64,000 nucleotides of DNA, taken from positions 434,001 through 498,000 of the forward strand of contig CP137330.1 in assembly GCA_033182465.1 (NCBI GenBank). The letters run 5' to 3'. This DNA is from Sanghuangporus weigelae. Its lineage: Eukaryota > Basidiomycota > Agaricomycetes > Hymenochaetales > Hymenochaetaceae. Under the pieces are notes generated by a model. That model saw only the letters and a program-made list of their open reading frames with translations. It was not told the origin of the DNA and did no database searches. Positions 20,907-30,840 of this stretch are shown one piece after another (the stretch's first letter is position 1; the number at the start of each line of letters is the position of its first letter). A program made the translations under genes and the position numbers.

Positions 20907-23866
20907 ATGAGGTCAACTCGAGGATGTATATCTACCGCCACGGCTCTGCTACGGACTCACAGTCACTCGAACGCACACGCTTGGACGCCCGCGCAGAGGA
21001 AGGCTAGTACTGCTGCTGGTGCTCGGTCACTACAAAAGCCAAGGTCACAGCCAAATCCCCCGCCCTCTCCTTCAACCACTCCTGCTGCTACCATGACGCC
21101 CCCATCCGACCACGCGCTCGTCTCCTCCCTCCTACACCTCCTCTCCGCCTCTTCCAAAATCAAAAATCGCAACAAAAAACTCGTCAGCTCGAGCGTCTAC
21201 CCCGCTCCCGCCGACCCCTCCGTCTCCATCCGCAGCTGGAAGCTGAACGAGTATCGGTATTATGACGTGCCCTCGCCGTTCCCCACCCTTGCGCGCGGGT
21301 TGTTCACGCAGTGGGTGTCGGAGAACCCAGGGAGCGAGGAGGGGGAAGGGAGGTATAGGATCGTGGCGAGGGGGTATGACAAGTTCTTCAACATCGGCGA
21401 GGTGCCCTGGTGTACGGTGAGCACTATTACACACATCCAGCTTCGATACGATACAGAATGCCTCGTACAGTGGGACGCACTGGAACGACACACCGCCCCT
21501 CCGTACGTGATGACGCTCAAGTCGAACGGGTGCATCATCTTCATCGCCGCGCTCACGCCGTCCACGCTGCTCGTCACCTCGAAGCACTCGCTCGGGCCCG
21601 TGCAGGGCTCGGAGGTCAGCCATGCGCAGATGGGCGAGCGGTGGCTCGTGCGCCAGCTCGCGAAGAAGGGGAAGACGGTCGAACAGCTCGCCGCCGTGCT
21701 CTGGGAGAACAACTGGACCGCTGTCGCTGAGGTGCGCGTGCGCGTGCGCGTTGCTGCTTATTTCTTCCATATTATTATTATTATTTCTAACATTCACATC
21801 GTATGACTATGACTACAGCTATGCGACGACTCGTTCGAGGAACACGTCCTCCCCTACTCATCCGAGAAGACCGGCCTGCACCTGCACGGGATAAACGAGT
21901 CCACGGGGGCGTTCCACACCCTCCCCTCGGACGCCGTAGCGCGCTTCGCGCGCGAGTGGGGGCTCATCGAGACGCCGTTCCATATCGTGCACTCCATCGC
22001 GGACGTGCGCGCGTTCTCGGACGAGGTCGCGAGGAGGGGCGAGTGGGCGGGCGAGGCGATCGAGGGGTTCGTCGTGAGGTGCCATGTCCGGGCGGATCAA
22101 GCTGGGAAGGCGCGTGAGAGGGACGCCCCGCCCTACCCGCCCGGCTCGTCCTTCTTCTTCAAGGTGAAGTACGACGAGCCGTACATGACGTACCGCGACT
22201 GGCGCGAGATCACCAAGATCCTCCTCGCCTCCAAGCAGCCGCTCGACTCGGTCAGCATCCCCAAGTCCAAACTCCGCAGACCGGAGTCGCATCTGTACCT
22301 GAAGTGGGTGCGGGAGGAGATAGAGAAGGACCGGGAGGCGTTTAGGGAGTATAGTAAGGGGAAGGGCATCATCGCGACGCGGGAGAGGTTCTTGGAGTGG
22401 TTGAGGGTGAATCACCCACAGCAGCGGATTTTGGCGACGGAAGATGAGAAGATGGACGTCGACGTGCCTCTTGATGAGGACAAGGCCGAAAAACGCGCGA
22501 AGCCGGAGAAGAAATTCGGCAAGACGATCATCGTGCCCGTCGCGATCCCGGGGTGCGGGAAGACCACGCTCGCCGTCGCGCTCGTGCATCTGTTCGGATT
22601 CGGGCACGTCCAGAGCGACAACATACCCGGCAAGAAGGCCGCGCCGGAGTTCGTGAAACGCGTCAAGAAGGAGCTGGACACTCACGATGTCGTTATCGCT
22701 GACAAGTGCGTTATTCCATCCTATTTCTGAGGGGTCCTGACTAAATTATTCTACATTTCTTATCCTTCAGAAACAACCACCTCGCACAGCACCGCCTCAG
22801 CCTGCGCGACGCCGTCAAGGACGTGGAGCCGCCCGTGCGCCTGCTAGCGCTCTACTGGCCCATCGCAGAGAAGCCGCGCGCAATGGTGCACCGCATCTGC
22901 TCCGACCGCGTCCTGCAGCGCGGGGACAACCACCAGACGCTGCGCCCCTCGGACACGGACGTCGCGCACCACGAGAGCGTTCTATGGATGTTCATACAGA
23001 ACACGCAGGAGTTGGCGGCGGAGGGCGAGGTGGATGAGGTTGTTGAGATGCCGTTGGAGGACGATGGAGGGGATGGAGGAGGGGATATGGAGGAGAGCCT
23101 GGCGAGGGCTGTGGATGCGTGTGTGAGGATCCTTGGGTGCAGGAGGCCGAGTGGGGAGGAGGTGGGGGCTGCGCTGGCGCGCGCGAGGGGGTATAAGGTC
23201 TCTGAGGAGGAGAAGCGGAGCGTGGAGAGTAATAAGAAGGAGAAGGAGAGGAAAATGCGGTATTACGCGCTCTTGCCGGAGGTGGATCTGAAAACTGTCA
23301 TCGAGGAGCGGTTCCGCGAGGCCGACTCCTCCTCCGACTCCGGCGCGAAGGGGGAGGAGGGGAAGAAAGAAGGGAGGGAGGAGATACCGAAGGAGATGAA
23401 AGACCTCTGGTCCAAACTGATCACCGACAAGCGCATAACGGCCCTCCCGCACATCACGCTCGCGCACTCCAACAACCTCGCCGACCCGTCCGAGAGGGCG
23501 CTGTGGGAGTCCTGCCGCGCGCTCTCCTCGCTCCCGCAGTCGCCCTCCCCGCTCTTCACGTTCCGGCTGCGGCATTTGATCAGCGACGGGCGCGTCATGT
23601 GCATCTCCGTCGAGGACCTGTCTCCGCTTGTCGATGCGGGGGAGGACACGAGCGAGGAGGCGCTGCGATTCGTGCAGGGGGAGCTGCGGGAGGACGTGAA
23701 GCGCCGCCTGCATGTGACGGTCGGCACGCGGGAGGAGAGCGTCAAGCCGTTCGAGGCGAGGGGCGTTGTGGAGAGGTGGAGGGAGGGCAAGGCGGGGAAT
23801 GAGATTAAGGTGGTTGAGTTGCGGGACGTCGTGGTTAGGGGACGCGTGAAGGGGTTGATGGGTTAG
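20907..23866 (+). CDS. TRL1: fungal tRNA ligase (ligase, polynucleotide kinase and cyclic phosphodiesterase domains), four exons
   Basis: It heals and seals tRNA halves after intron removal, and in yeast also joins HAC1 mRNA in the unfolded protein response. Exons: 20907-21416, 21471-21731, 21819-22705, 22771-23866; 917 residues. Ligase motif I is KSNG with nucleotidyl-accepting Lys at about 187. The kinase P-loop GCGKTTLA is at about 501-508, after a PVAIP strand. The phosphodiesterase has its two HxT motifs, HIT at about 780 and HVT at about 867. An acidic Glu-rich linker lies around residues 620-750. Start: the first ATG is at 20907, but the ATG at 21093 (residue 63) has a much better context (ACCATGA) and begins where relatives begin. 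The 62 residues between carry no Asp or Glu and many Arg/Ser/Thr. Confidence 0.95.
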
Positions 23867-24592
23867 TGTTAGTGGTGGACGAGAAGACGGGAATGAAGAA
23901 AGTAAAATTCGGGAAGGAAAGAAAGACGAGGAGGGGGAAATCTCGTATACCAAGTGTCTTTGCATCTACTCACCTTAGACGTGCTAACAAAGACAAAGAA
24001 TCCGAAAAAAAAAAGGTATCAACATTGTAGCATAGTCAAAACAACCACTTTTAGTTACTAATAACGTAGATGAAGTTATTCCAAGCCCCTTCAGTATACA
24101 ATATAATATACAATTTACTCCCCTGTTCATTCCATTTTCATTTCCATTTCATATCCCCAATCCAATGTACAAGAACTCAGCTTCTCCCCCTCGCAGCCAT
24201 TGCATCACCGACGGGCAACCCTTGCTTCGTGCCTTCTTTGAAAGCACCTTGACCTTTTTGTCCTTGCTGGAGGCTCTAGCGGATGTATTTTGCTTTATGA
24301 ATTGTGAGTTGTGTGGAACCAGATAGATCAATTACTTAAAGTTCTAGCAGAACATTTACGCTGGTGGCCTCTATTCCAATGTCCTTAGTAGGCGCATAGA
24401 CTCGGGCTTCTGGTATGTCCTGCCTGTATCAAATTTCTTCAATGGAGCTGCTTCTGACACTTATAACATTCACAGTCATCCCTAGCTAGCATTCGAATTC
24501 ATACATAAGAAAATGCTTTTGATGACCCAATGTCGGCTTTGCGCTCAGTTACACTACATGGGACCGTCCTCAGGAGCACACACAACATGTGT
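23867..24592. other. intergenic region downstream of the tRNA ligase, no gene seen
   Basis: It contains an A-rich tract near 24005 and otherwise mixed AT-rich sequence. Open frames of 60 codons on each strand overlap one another and are not recognised. Confidence 0.4.
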
Positions 24593-24799
24593 GTGCTGCC
24601 TAGTGTTCCGACCGTATCGTATACGGATACGGCCGTATACGTCAGGGTCTATACGGATACGGTCGTATAGGATACGGCCGTATATTTGGTGATCAAGCTC
24701 TCATACGGATACGGAATGCCCGTATACGGAAAATAAGCCGTATACGGTATTAATATTGTTCTTTATTGAGTAATAGCATTAAAAAATAACATTGTCGTC

Positions 24800-24980
24800 T
24801 TCAGTGCATGCTTCAGTACCATAAGGTCCCCAATAGTTCCTGCCTTCAACCTAGCACATCTAGTGCAATAGTATCATGCCCACTTGAGAAATTTCGCTTG
24901 ACAGCAACAGCAGTGCCTAGATAATTAAGATAAGCAAGCAGTATAGTGATTAAATCAAGACTTACTCGGACAACATCGAT
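24800..24980 (-). pseudogene. hAT transposase remnant (C-terminal dimerisation region)
   Basis: Read on the minus strand, the segment LAYLNYLGTAVAVKRNFSSG, then HDTIALDV, is followed in another frame by RLKAGTIGDLMVLKHAL. This matches the order of the hAT C-terminal domain: a short helix, the (A/S)V..ER.FS.G core, then (N)RL...T....M.L. A one-base shift near 24860 separates the parts and the catalytic region is missing, so it is inactive. Basis: motif order recognised by eye. Confidence 0.7.
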
Positions 24981-25061
24981 CGATCTCGGTTGGGGGAACA
25001 CGTGTTGTCTCAGGCTCTGATGATAAGACAATTCGCGTCTGGGATGCTGACAGTGGCAATG

Positions 25062-25088
25062 AAAGGAAGGAAGGAAGGAAGGAGGGAA
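25062..25088. repeat. GGAA simple repeat
   Basis: A run of about six GGAA units lies inside the hAT element and gives purine-rich flanks up to 25125. Confidence 0.8.
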
Positions 25089-25593
25089 GAGGGAGGAGCG
25101 GGAGAGAGGAGAAAGGAGGGGGACGTGAGACCCTATTTCTGAACCTGAACATTTTGATCTAATCAGATGCAAGCTTTCCAATTCTGTTTCCTATACATAC
25201 AATGTATAAGCAGCTCAGTGTAATTCTGCGATGGTCACACGGAACTGTCAGGTGAGATGTGACAAGTCAAGACTCACCAGAGTAAAATGTCCGTATACGG
25301 AATATATGCCATATATGGCACTTTCTTTCTAGCATTATACGGATACGGCCGTATATATACGGGCCATATAATTTCTTCTTTTCAGCTTATACGATACGGC
25401 CGTATACAGATTTATACGGATACGGTCGGAACACTAGTGCTGCCTTGTGAGATAAGAAGCGAGCTTTTCCTGCACTTACAACGTGAATCGCATTGCGCTG
25501 ATTGTTAGGAAGGTCAGGTAGCTAGCTGCTACAAGATTCTCTTCATCAGAGTCTTCGAAGGACACCTACTGTTACGAAAATTGTGGTTATCTA

Positions 25594-26505
25594 ATGCGGC
25601 GTGGGCTAAATTTTACACACCAAGTTGCGATGCCAAATCAAGACTATTTCGAAAGGCTACTACGGCAGAACAGTGGTGGCGACTCAAGAGTAGCAAACCA
25701 CGGATCGTCTGGAGAAGACACGGAGGACTCTAATGATTTGCAATTAGGACTAACTAATATGCACATTGGACATACTCCACCGCCGGAACGCAGTCTGGCG
25801 GCGATGGAAGAAAGGAATGTCGCAAGGTATACGGAACTCCTGCAACGAAGACATTATCGGCGTGGTGCAACTAGAAGATTTGTACATGAGAGCTTGGTGT
25901 GCGCCAATTGTTACTTGGCCTACCAACGAAGCTGGGTACTTGCGGAATGGCTCATGAAGAACTTCACGGAACGGTTAGTGTCAAGGGAAGCAGCCGATGT
26001 CAAGATTCGGCATAAGCCCGGACCCTCGGAACGAACAGAAGACCAACCATTACCGAACCACGGAATGAGTGCATACGACCATGAGGTATCCATATGGCTT
26101 AGCGATAGGGATGTCTATGCATTAAAGGTCGGCGTGCGAGCTTGGATCAATCAGCATCGGCACCAGACCTTGTGCAGTCACACGGCAGTGGAAGTAGATT
26201 GGCCAGTTTACAAGCGGCCACCTTCGGACATTGAACATCTTACGGAAGAAGCGATAGAACGCTTAATGCAGGCTTGGCGAGCGTCAGAGCCAGGGGTAAT
26301 TACAGTTGATGAGTGGAATGGCCGCGAGCACTTTGGACAGAGGCTACGGCTAACCACGGGCCCAGGACTACAACTATCGGACATCGAAGTCGCGGCGAGG
26401 CACAGAAGGAGTGTAGCGGAGTACACTCATTCGCCGGGAGAAGATCGGCAAGCTCTGCCGATCTCTAACCCTGATATCACTATCTCCCCCATGATCGAGG
26501 ATTAA
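25594..26505 (+). CDS. U3-encoded ORF of family B, 5' LTR copy, 303 codons
   Basis: This is identical to the copy in the 3' LTR (36257-37168), where it is described. In the 5' LTR it lies upstream of the inferred RNA start. Confidence 0.5.
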   Translation: MRRGLNFTHQVAMPNQDYFERLLRQNSGGDSRVANHGSSGEDTEDSNDLQLGLTNMHIGHTPPPERSLAAMEERNVARYTELLQRRHYRRGATRRFVHESLVCANCYLAYQRSWVLAEWLMKNFTERLVSREAADVKIRHKPGPSERTEDQPLPNHGMSAYDHEVSIWLSDRDVYALKVGVRAWINQHRHQTLCSHTAVEVDWPVYKRPPSDIEHLTEEAIERLMQAWRASEPGVITVDEWNGREHFGQRLRLTTGPGLQLSDIEVAARHRRSVAEYTHSPGEDRQALPISNPDITISPMIED

Positions 26506-26857
26506 GCGGCAGAAGCTCGGCCCGGGAACGGAGCGCCAGAGAAGCGATAGCTTGGCAACTATCATGGGAACCCGTCTGGGAACGGAGAAGGATCGCGGGG
26601 TAAAGATAAGGAGAGATTAACATGTGATAACGATTGCAGATCGGAGGAAGCACGGAAGAAGCTTCTCGAAGCATCGGGGTAGTAGGACTCAAACAAACCC
26701 TCCTAATATGGTAGAAGTATTGTGATTCAACACTAGAGGAAAGTATCGGTGTTGGCACCAGAGTAGAGTACTGGTGTCAGAGAAAACATATTGTCTAGAC
26801 CAATAGCAAGGCTGTAGTCGGTAGTAATAGGTAGTCGGTACTATTTAGTAAATAGGT

Positions 26858-26903
26858 TATTTAAGGGCCAGCTGAGCGGGGCATTGTCCCTCAGCAAAAT
26901 TAT
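26858..26903 (+). promoter_or_regulatory. TATA-like box and inferred RNA start of family B
   Basis: TATTTAA at 26858-26864 is 35 bp from AGCAAAATTAT (26893-26903). That 11-mer is the exact reverse complement of 27111-27121, just past the LTR. In Tf1 the first bases of the RNA are complementary to the primer site, so the RNA start is placed here by analogy. Confidence 0.65.
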
Positions 26904-27110
26904 TTTGTACTCTCAATCGAAAACTGTACCCTTTGATTGAAACCCTGTTCCACTACTGAGGTCAAGCTTGAGCCTATCGCTCGCTTCTAAAGTAGTACAT
27001 CTATAACCTTCGTTCCGTCTCCAATCAATTATCATCAGAAGGAATAAGCAGGGACTTGTTCCGGTACGCTTAGACTGACCACCTCGTCTAAAAACACTGG
27101 TCCTAACATT

Positions 27111-27121
27111 ATAATTTTGCT
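27111..27121 (+). other. self-primer-binding site of family B
   Basis: ATAATTTTGCT begins two bases (TT) after the LTR and is complementary over 11 bases to the inferred 5' end of the element's own RNA. No tRNA-like 3' end match was noticed at this position. Confidence 0.65.
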
Positions 27122-27238
27122 CCAATCTTGGGGTAACCAATCTTGCTGTTTCGTAGTGCAAATACCCACTAACGATCAGTAAGTATTGCTCTGCCTCAGG
27201 AGGGTTCTCTTCTTGTGCCTGTGACACATTGAGACTGA

Positions 27239-28165
27239 CACACGCCAGCGTGGCGACAACAGCTCAAGCAGGCTTATCAAGTACACAAGGGATTCGTTCA
27301 AGCCCTTCGAAGCTTCGAAGAAGAGTTAACTGTCGCCTTTCGCACGCTTAACTTCTATCGAGGTAAGAAGGATTTAACAACCCCTATACCAGAACCCTAC
27401 AGGTCGGTTATACTATCCGCCCTGGAGCTTCAATTTGCCGCCGCCCAACAAGAAGGGGTTGGGAGAAGATTCCTGTGTCAGCAGGTAGACAAACTGCTAG
27501 ACGGCAGTAAAGTCAATTGGGAAGTACTGCGAGGACAAACACCTGAAGAAAAGGAATTGTACGCTCTCACCCAACAATATAAAGCTTTCGAATACACCCT
27601 CTTGGAACACGGACACTTCCTACACCAAGTACTAGCACTGGTCTACCGAGGCAACTACTCATTCGCGAAACAACTATGTCACCGATGGAACTGTGGCAAG
27701 CTTGTTGGACTAGTTTCTGGATTGCATCAAGCGTCCTCTGGTTTTCTTCCCTGGTATACGTCCTTACTCAACAATGCGGAGGTAGAGGAGGCGTACTTCA
27801 CGGCCTTGCAACGATACGGGTCTGGCTGGAACGGGAAATCATCCAAGGAATGTCCTCACTCCGTCAAACCGGTCGGAGAGTTTTACTCTACGCTCAACGA
27901 CTGGCGGTACCTCAGCACGGAGCTGGAGAACACCTGGAATCCGTTTTGGACCGCATCCGAGAACGACTCGACGGTCTACATGGATGCTTGGATCGAATGG
28001 TCGGCACTAACGGGAATGCTGACGAAGCTCTCGCCCGACTACGGAATTCCATCATCAGCCTCGATCTCCGACTTACAAGCCTTGATCGGTCCATGCGAAC
28101 TCTCACCGCTACTGTCTCTCGACTCTATGACATGGGTTCAGAATTTTCCGAACACATCACAGTAG
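27239..28165 (+). CDS. family B leader ORF (ORF1), about 308 codons without an early ATG
   Basis: The frame is open from just after a stop at 27236-27238 to a stop at 28163-28165, with no ATG in its first two thirds. The translation is amphipathic and looks protein-like (for example QQLKQAYQVHKGFVQALRSF and SVILSALELQFAAAQ). It overlaps ORF2 by 490 bp in a different frame. No ATG occurs in any frame between the inferred RNA start and 27676, so if translated it needs a non-AUG start. No similarity recognised. Confidence 0.45.
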   Translation, partial: HTPAWRQQLKQAYQVHKGFVQALRSFEEELTVAFRTLNFYRGKKDLTTPIPEPYRSVILSALELQFAAAQQEGVGRRFLCQQVDKLLDGSKVNWEVLRGQTPEEKELYALTQQYKAFEYTLLEHGHFLHQVLALVYRGNYSFAKQLCHRWNCGKLVGLVSGLHQASSGFLPWYTSLLNNAEVEEAYFTALQRYGSGWNGKSSKECPHSVKPVGEFYSTLNDWRYLSTELENTWNPFWTASENDSTVYMDAWIEWSALTGMLTKLSPDYGIPSSASISDLQALIGPCELSPLLSLDSMTWVQNFPNTSQ

Positions 28166-29469
28166 AAGGACAGACTCTGGGAGAATTCCTACACCACACC
28201 CTCGAACACACCCTGGAGGGAATGGTAACGACGATCAACGAGCAGACAGATCGAGTCACCACGATGCAGGACACAAGGCTGAACTTCGCCTTTGGACTTT
28301 TGCAAGGACGACTTCTTGGTGCAATAACGGCGACGGCTAATGGCAGTCAATCAGCCATGACTCAACAACTCGTCAATGCCCAACAAGAGATCGTCCGACT
28401 TTGTGGTGTAGACTTCCTGCAGCTTCATACGCAGGTCGCCTATCTGATCGAGCAAGTCGAAGCTACCCGAGCGCGAATCAGCAACGCCGAAGAAGAAACC
28501 GCGAGCCACTACTCCATTACCGAAGGTATTCGTCGAATCCAGCAAACGATCCGGTCTAGGCAGTCCTACCGAATGCGAGAAGCAAGACGTGAAGGAAGGG
28601 TTTCCCCAGAATCACCACTCGCCGGGAGAGGACAGCTGTTTAGTCGCTTCGCAACCTTAACAGCTGACTCCGACGACATGCCACCACCTCTCGTTCCAAT
28701 ACATGGAGAAGGCAGGCCACGTATTGCACGGTTGATCGACGAATATCTCCAAGATGCAGGACAACGCCAGGCAAACGATCAAACCGAAACAGGACCCCCG
28801 CAAACGCTAGAACAAGAGGAAGTACTGGAAGAACAGTCAGTCGTCGCCCAGCTCGATAGTGAGGAACTCGAGGACTATGTTTCCACCGCCAGCCAGACAG
28901 AAGACCTTGACCAGCAAGCCGAAGAACTGCTGAGGGAGGTAATACCCACGGAAAATCGACCGTGGCCTACGGGAGATGGCTGGCGAAACCCAGGGCTCGG
29001 AGGAGAAGCATTTCCTGAGCTGATGTGGAACGAAGAAGGAGTGTTAGTCGAGGTTCGCCCCCAACGACTTGGGGCAAACGGATATCGTTTCGAACGGAAT
29101 GGACTCCAAGGCCCTCATGAAAACTCGCCACCTGGAACTCCAACCCCTAGCGCCCAGACAATTGGGGAAAGGGAGGAAAGGCTTCAGGCAGCGAGTGAGT
29201 ATTCCCCAGAATCAGAATTTATTTATGATCCTATCTTGCGTCCTAGTAGCTGCCCTCCACGGCCGGAATCTACCACAGTGGTAGTGGGAGAACCGGTGCA
29301 GGGGGTAGCGAACATGACACGGGTGGTTTGGGTACGAGGTCCCGAGATTGGTATATTTCCGTATACAAGCGACTACGATTATCTCACATCGAATAACGAC
29401 GACTGGGAAACGGAAGAGGAAAGCGAAGAGCATGAGAGTGGCGAGGAGAGAGTTGAAGCTCGGGAATAA
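27676..29469 (+). CDS. family B ORF2, 597-residue coiled-coil protein, unknown function
   Basis: The start at 27676 is the first ATG downstream of the inferred RNA start. Residues about 8-30 form a hydrophobic, Trp-rich stretch (CWTSFWIASSVLWFSSLVYV) that could be a membrane anchor. Residues about 85-290 have long heptad-like spacing suggesting coiled coil. The C-terminal third is acidic and Pro/Glu-rich. It lies between leader and gag, where the family A element also has a coiled-coil ORF. I recognise no known domain. A structural accessory or extra gag-like protein is an inference only. Confidence 0.65.
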   Translation: MSPMELWQACWTSFWIASSVLWFSSLVYVLTQQCGGRGGVLHGLATIRVWLEREIIQGMSSLRQTGRRVLLYAQRLAVPQHGAGEHLESVLDRIRERLDGLHGCLDRMVGTNGNADEALARLRNSIISLDLRLTSLDRSMRTLTATVSRLYDMGSEFSEHITVEGQTLGEFLHHTLEHTLEGMVTTINEQTDRVTTMQDTRLNFAFGLLQGRLLGAITATANGSQSAMTQQLVNAQQEIVRLCGVDFLQLHTQVAYLIEQVEATRARISNAEEETASHYSITEGIRRIQQTIRSRQSYRMREARREGRVSPESPLAGRGQLFSRFATLTADSDDMPPPLVPIHGEGRPRIARLIDEYLQDAGQRQANDQTETGPPQTLEQEEVLEEQSVVAQLDSEELEDYVSTASQTEDLDQQAEELLREVIPTENRPWPTGDGWRNPGLGGEAFPELMWNEEGVLVEVRPQRLGANGYRFERNGLQGPHENSPPGTPTPSAQTIGEREERLQAASEYSPESEFIYDPILRPSSCPPRPESTTVVVGEPVQGVANMTRVVWVRGPEIGIFPYTSDYDYLTSNNDDWETEEESEEHESGEERVEARE

Positions 29470-29671
29470 AGGAGATAGGCCTTGGCTCAGAGCGGAGAGC
29501 TCGCCAAGATAAGGAAGACGCCCAAGAACCGACCGGGCAGGAAGGGTAAGGTGGTTAGCTGGAAAGCGGAGGTGGAACTCGCTGGATAGTTAACTACTTA
29601 ACCATGTATTATTAAATGCGCTGAATGAGAGTGATACTCACAAATTTTTGGTTGCATTCGTCCAGATCAAT

Positions 29672-30700
29672 ATGTCTAACAAAGATATCATGAAGTACCC
29701 TTTGTTTAAGGGAAACCCATATGAGTCGCTTGAAAACTTTCAGAATCAAATGATCAGTCGGTTGAACGAGAAACATCCCGACAATCCAGAAAAACGGGTT
29801 AAGATCATTTTGGAATGTTTACGAGGACAAGCTCAGACTTGGGTTAACGGCAAATGGGCTGTGAATAGGAATCAACTAGTCTCCACCTGGAAGCAAGAAC
29901 CGGTCACGAATAATTGGATTATTGACCAAAAGGGTGGATGGGACACCGAGACAGATCTATGGAACGAATTAGCGCTCAACCACAATGGCATTTTTGGACT
30001 AGAAGAAGAGGCCGAGCGAAACATACGAACGATTTATCAGGAACGGGCGCGGGTAAAGCTGTATAGTAGGGCCTTCAACGACATCAGGATGAGACTACCA
30101 AAGCATTACAATGGACAAGCACTGGTTTACGAGTTCAAACGTGGACTGAACCAGACCATCCTAAAGGCACTCCTTACAAATACGGAACACCCTAATTGGG
30201 ACCTGACCCAATGGCAGGATAACGCGAAAAATCTGGAGGACAGTCTGATAGCAGCCAAAGTAATTGGCAGTAATAAGAAGTATACCCCTATGTTTAAAGA
30301 CGGGCAGGCGGTATCGTACACGCCGGTGCCCCCTGAAGCTCGTCATCCAGCTGAGTTTCAGGGTGAGCCTATGGACATTGATATGTCTAGGCGCTTTACT
30401 AGGGGGTCCCGTGGGGAAAATTCCGGGGCATGCTGGGTATGCGGCAAAACAGGTCATTTTGCACGGGACTGCAACAATGTAGGGCGAGAACAACAGGGAA
30501 GCCGTGGACACCGAACCAACTACAAGAGACGGGTGCAAAAGAAACGATCTGGCAAGACTGGCCGCTTCCTAAAACGCCGGGAAGTTGGGATTGATAGCGA
30601 TTCCGAAATGGAAGAATTACTGGACAAACGGGCGAAGTTACCAAGGCGGAAGGAACGGGCTTCGCACACCCTCGAGGAGGATTCTGAGGAGGATTTTTAA
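29672..30700 (+). CDS. gag: family B gag (capsid-nucleocapsid)
   Basis: The 342-residue protein begins MSNKDIMKYPLFKG at the first ATG of the frame. It contains a Ty3/Gypsy-type capsid region with the typical helix PKHYNGQALVYEFKRGLNQ, and a CCHC zinc knuckle CWVCGKTGHFARDC near residue 255. The C-terminus is basic, then acidic. It forms the particle and binds the RNA. Pol follows in a different frame, as is common in this group. Confidence 0.92.
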   Translation: MSNKDIMKYPLFKGNPYESLENFQNQMISRLNEKHPDNPEKRVKIILECLRGQAQTWVNGKWAVNRNQLVSTWKQEPVTNNWIIDQKGGWDTETDLWNELALNHNGIFGLEEEAERNIRTIYQERARVKLYSRAFNDIRMRLPKHYNGQALVYEFKRGLNQTILKALLTNTEHPNWDLTQWQDNAKNLEDSLIAAKVIGSNKKYTPMFKDGQAVSYTPVPPEARHPAEFQGEPMDIDMSRRFTRGSRGENSGACWVCGKTGHFARDCNNVGREQQGSRGHRTNYKRRVQKKRSGKTGRFLKRREVGIDSDSEMEELLDKRAKLPRRKERASHTLEEDSEEDF

Positions 30701-30840
30701 AGAGCAGTCAGTCACCATCGGGTACTGACAAGGGCTCAAAGGAAGTAAAGCGCCGATGGACTATTGCTAGACCAAATTCCAACCATCCCACTATACCCAT
30801 TGACGTCATTCAGGGACAGAGAAAGGTTAATCTCTCGGCT

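Larger units (their letters stand above)
24601..25436 (-). mobile_element. hAT-superfamily DNA transposon, internally deleted, 836 bp
   Basis: The element has an 18-bp terminal inverted repeat (TAGTGTTCCGACCGTATC on the left; its reverse complement on the right) and a perfect 8-bp duplication GTGCTGCC (24593-24600, 25437-25444). The 8-bp duplication is diagnostic of hAT. Both ends carry many copies of a TATACGGATACGGCCGTATA-like subterminal motif, the usual binding pattern for hAT transposases. The interior retains the end of a transposase gene on the minus strand. Confidence 0.92.
25570..27108 (+). repeat. 5' LTR of family B element
   Basis: U3 runs 25570 to about 26892 and contains the 303-codon ORF. 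R-U5 is 26893-27108, judged from the TATA-like box (26858-26864) and the self-primer sequence (26893-26903). The ends are TG and CA. Confidence 0.96.

Noticed and set aside
22982-23965. 327-codon open frame antisense to the tRNA ligase
   Set aside because: A shadow of a GC-rich coding exon; the sense frame carries clear catalytic motifs.
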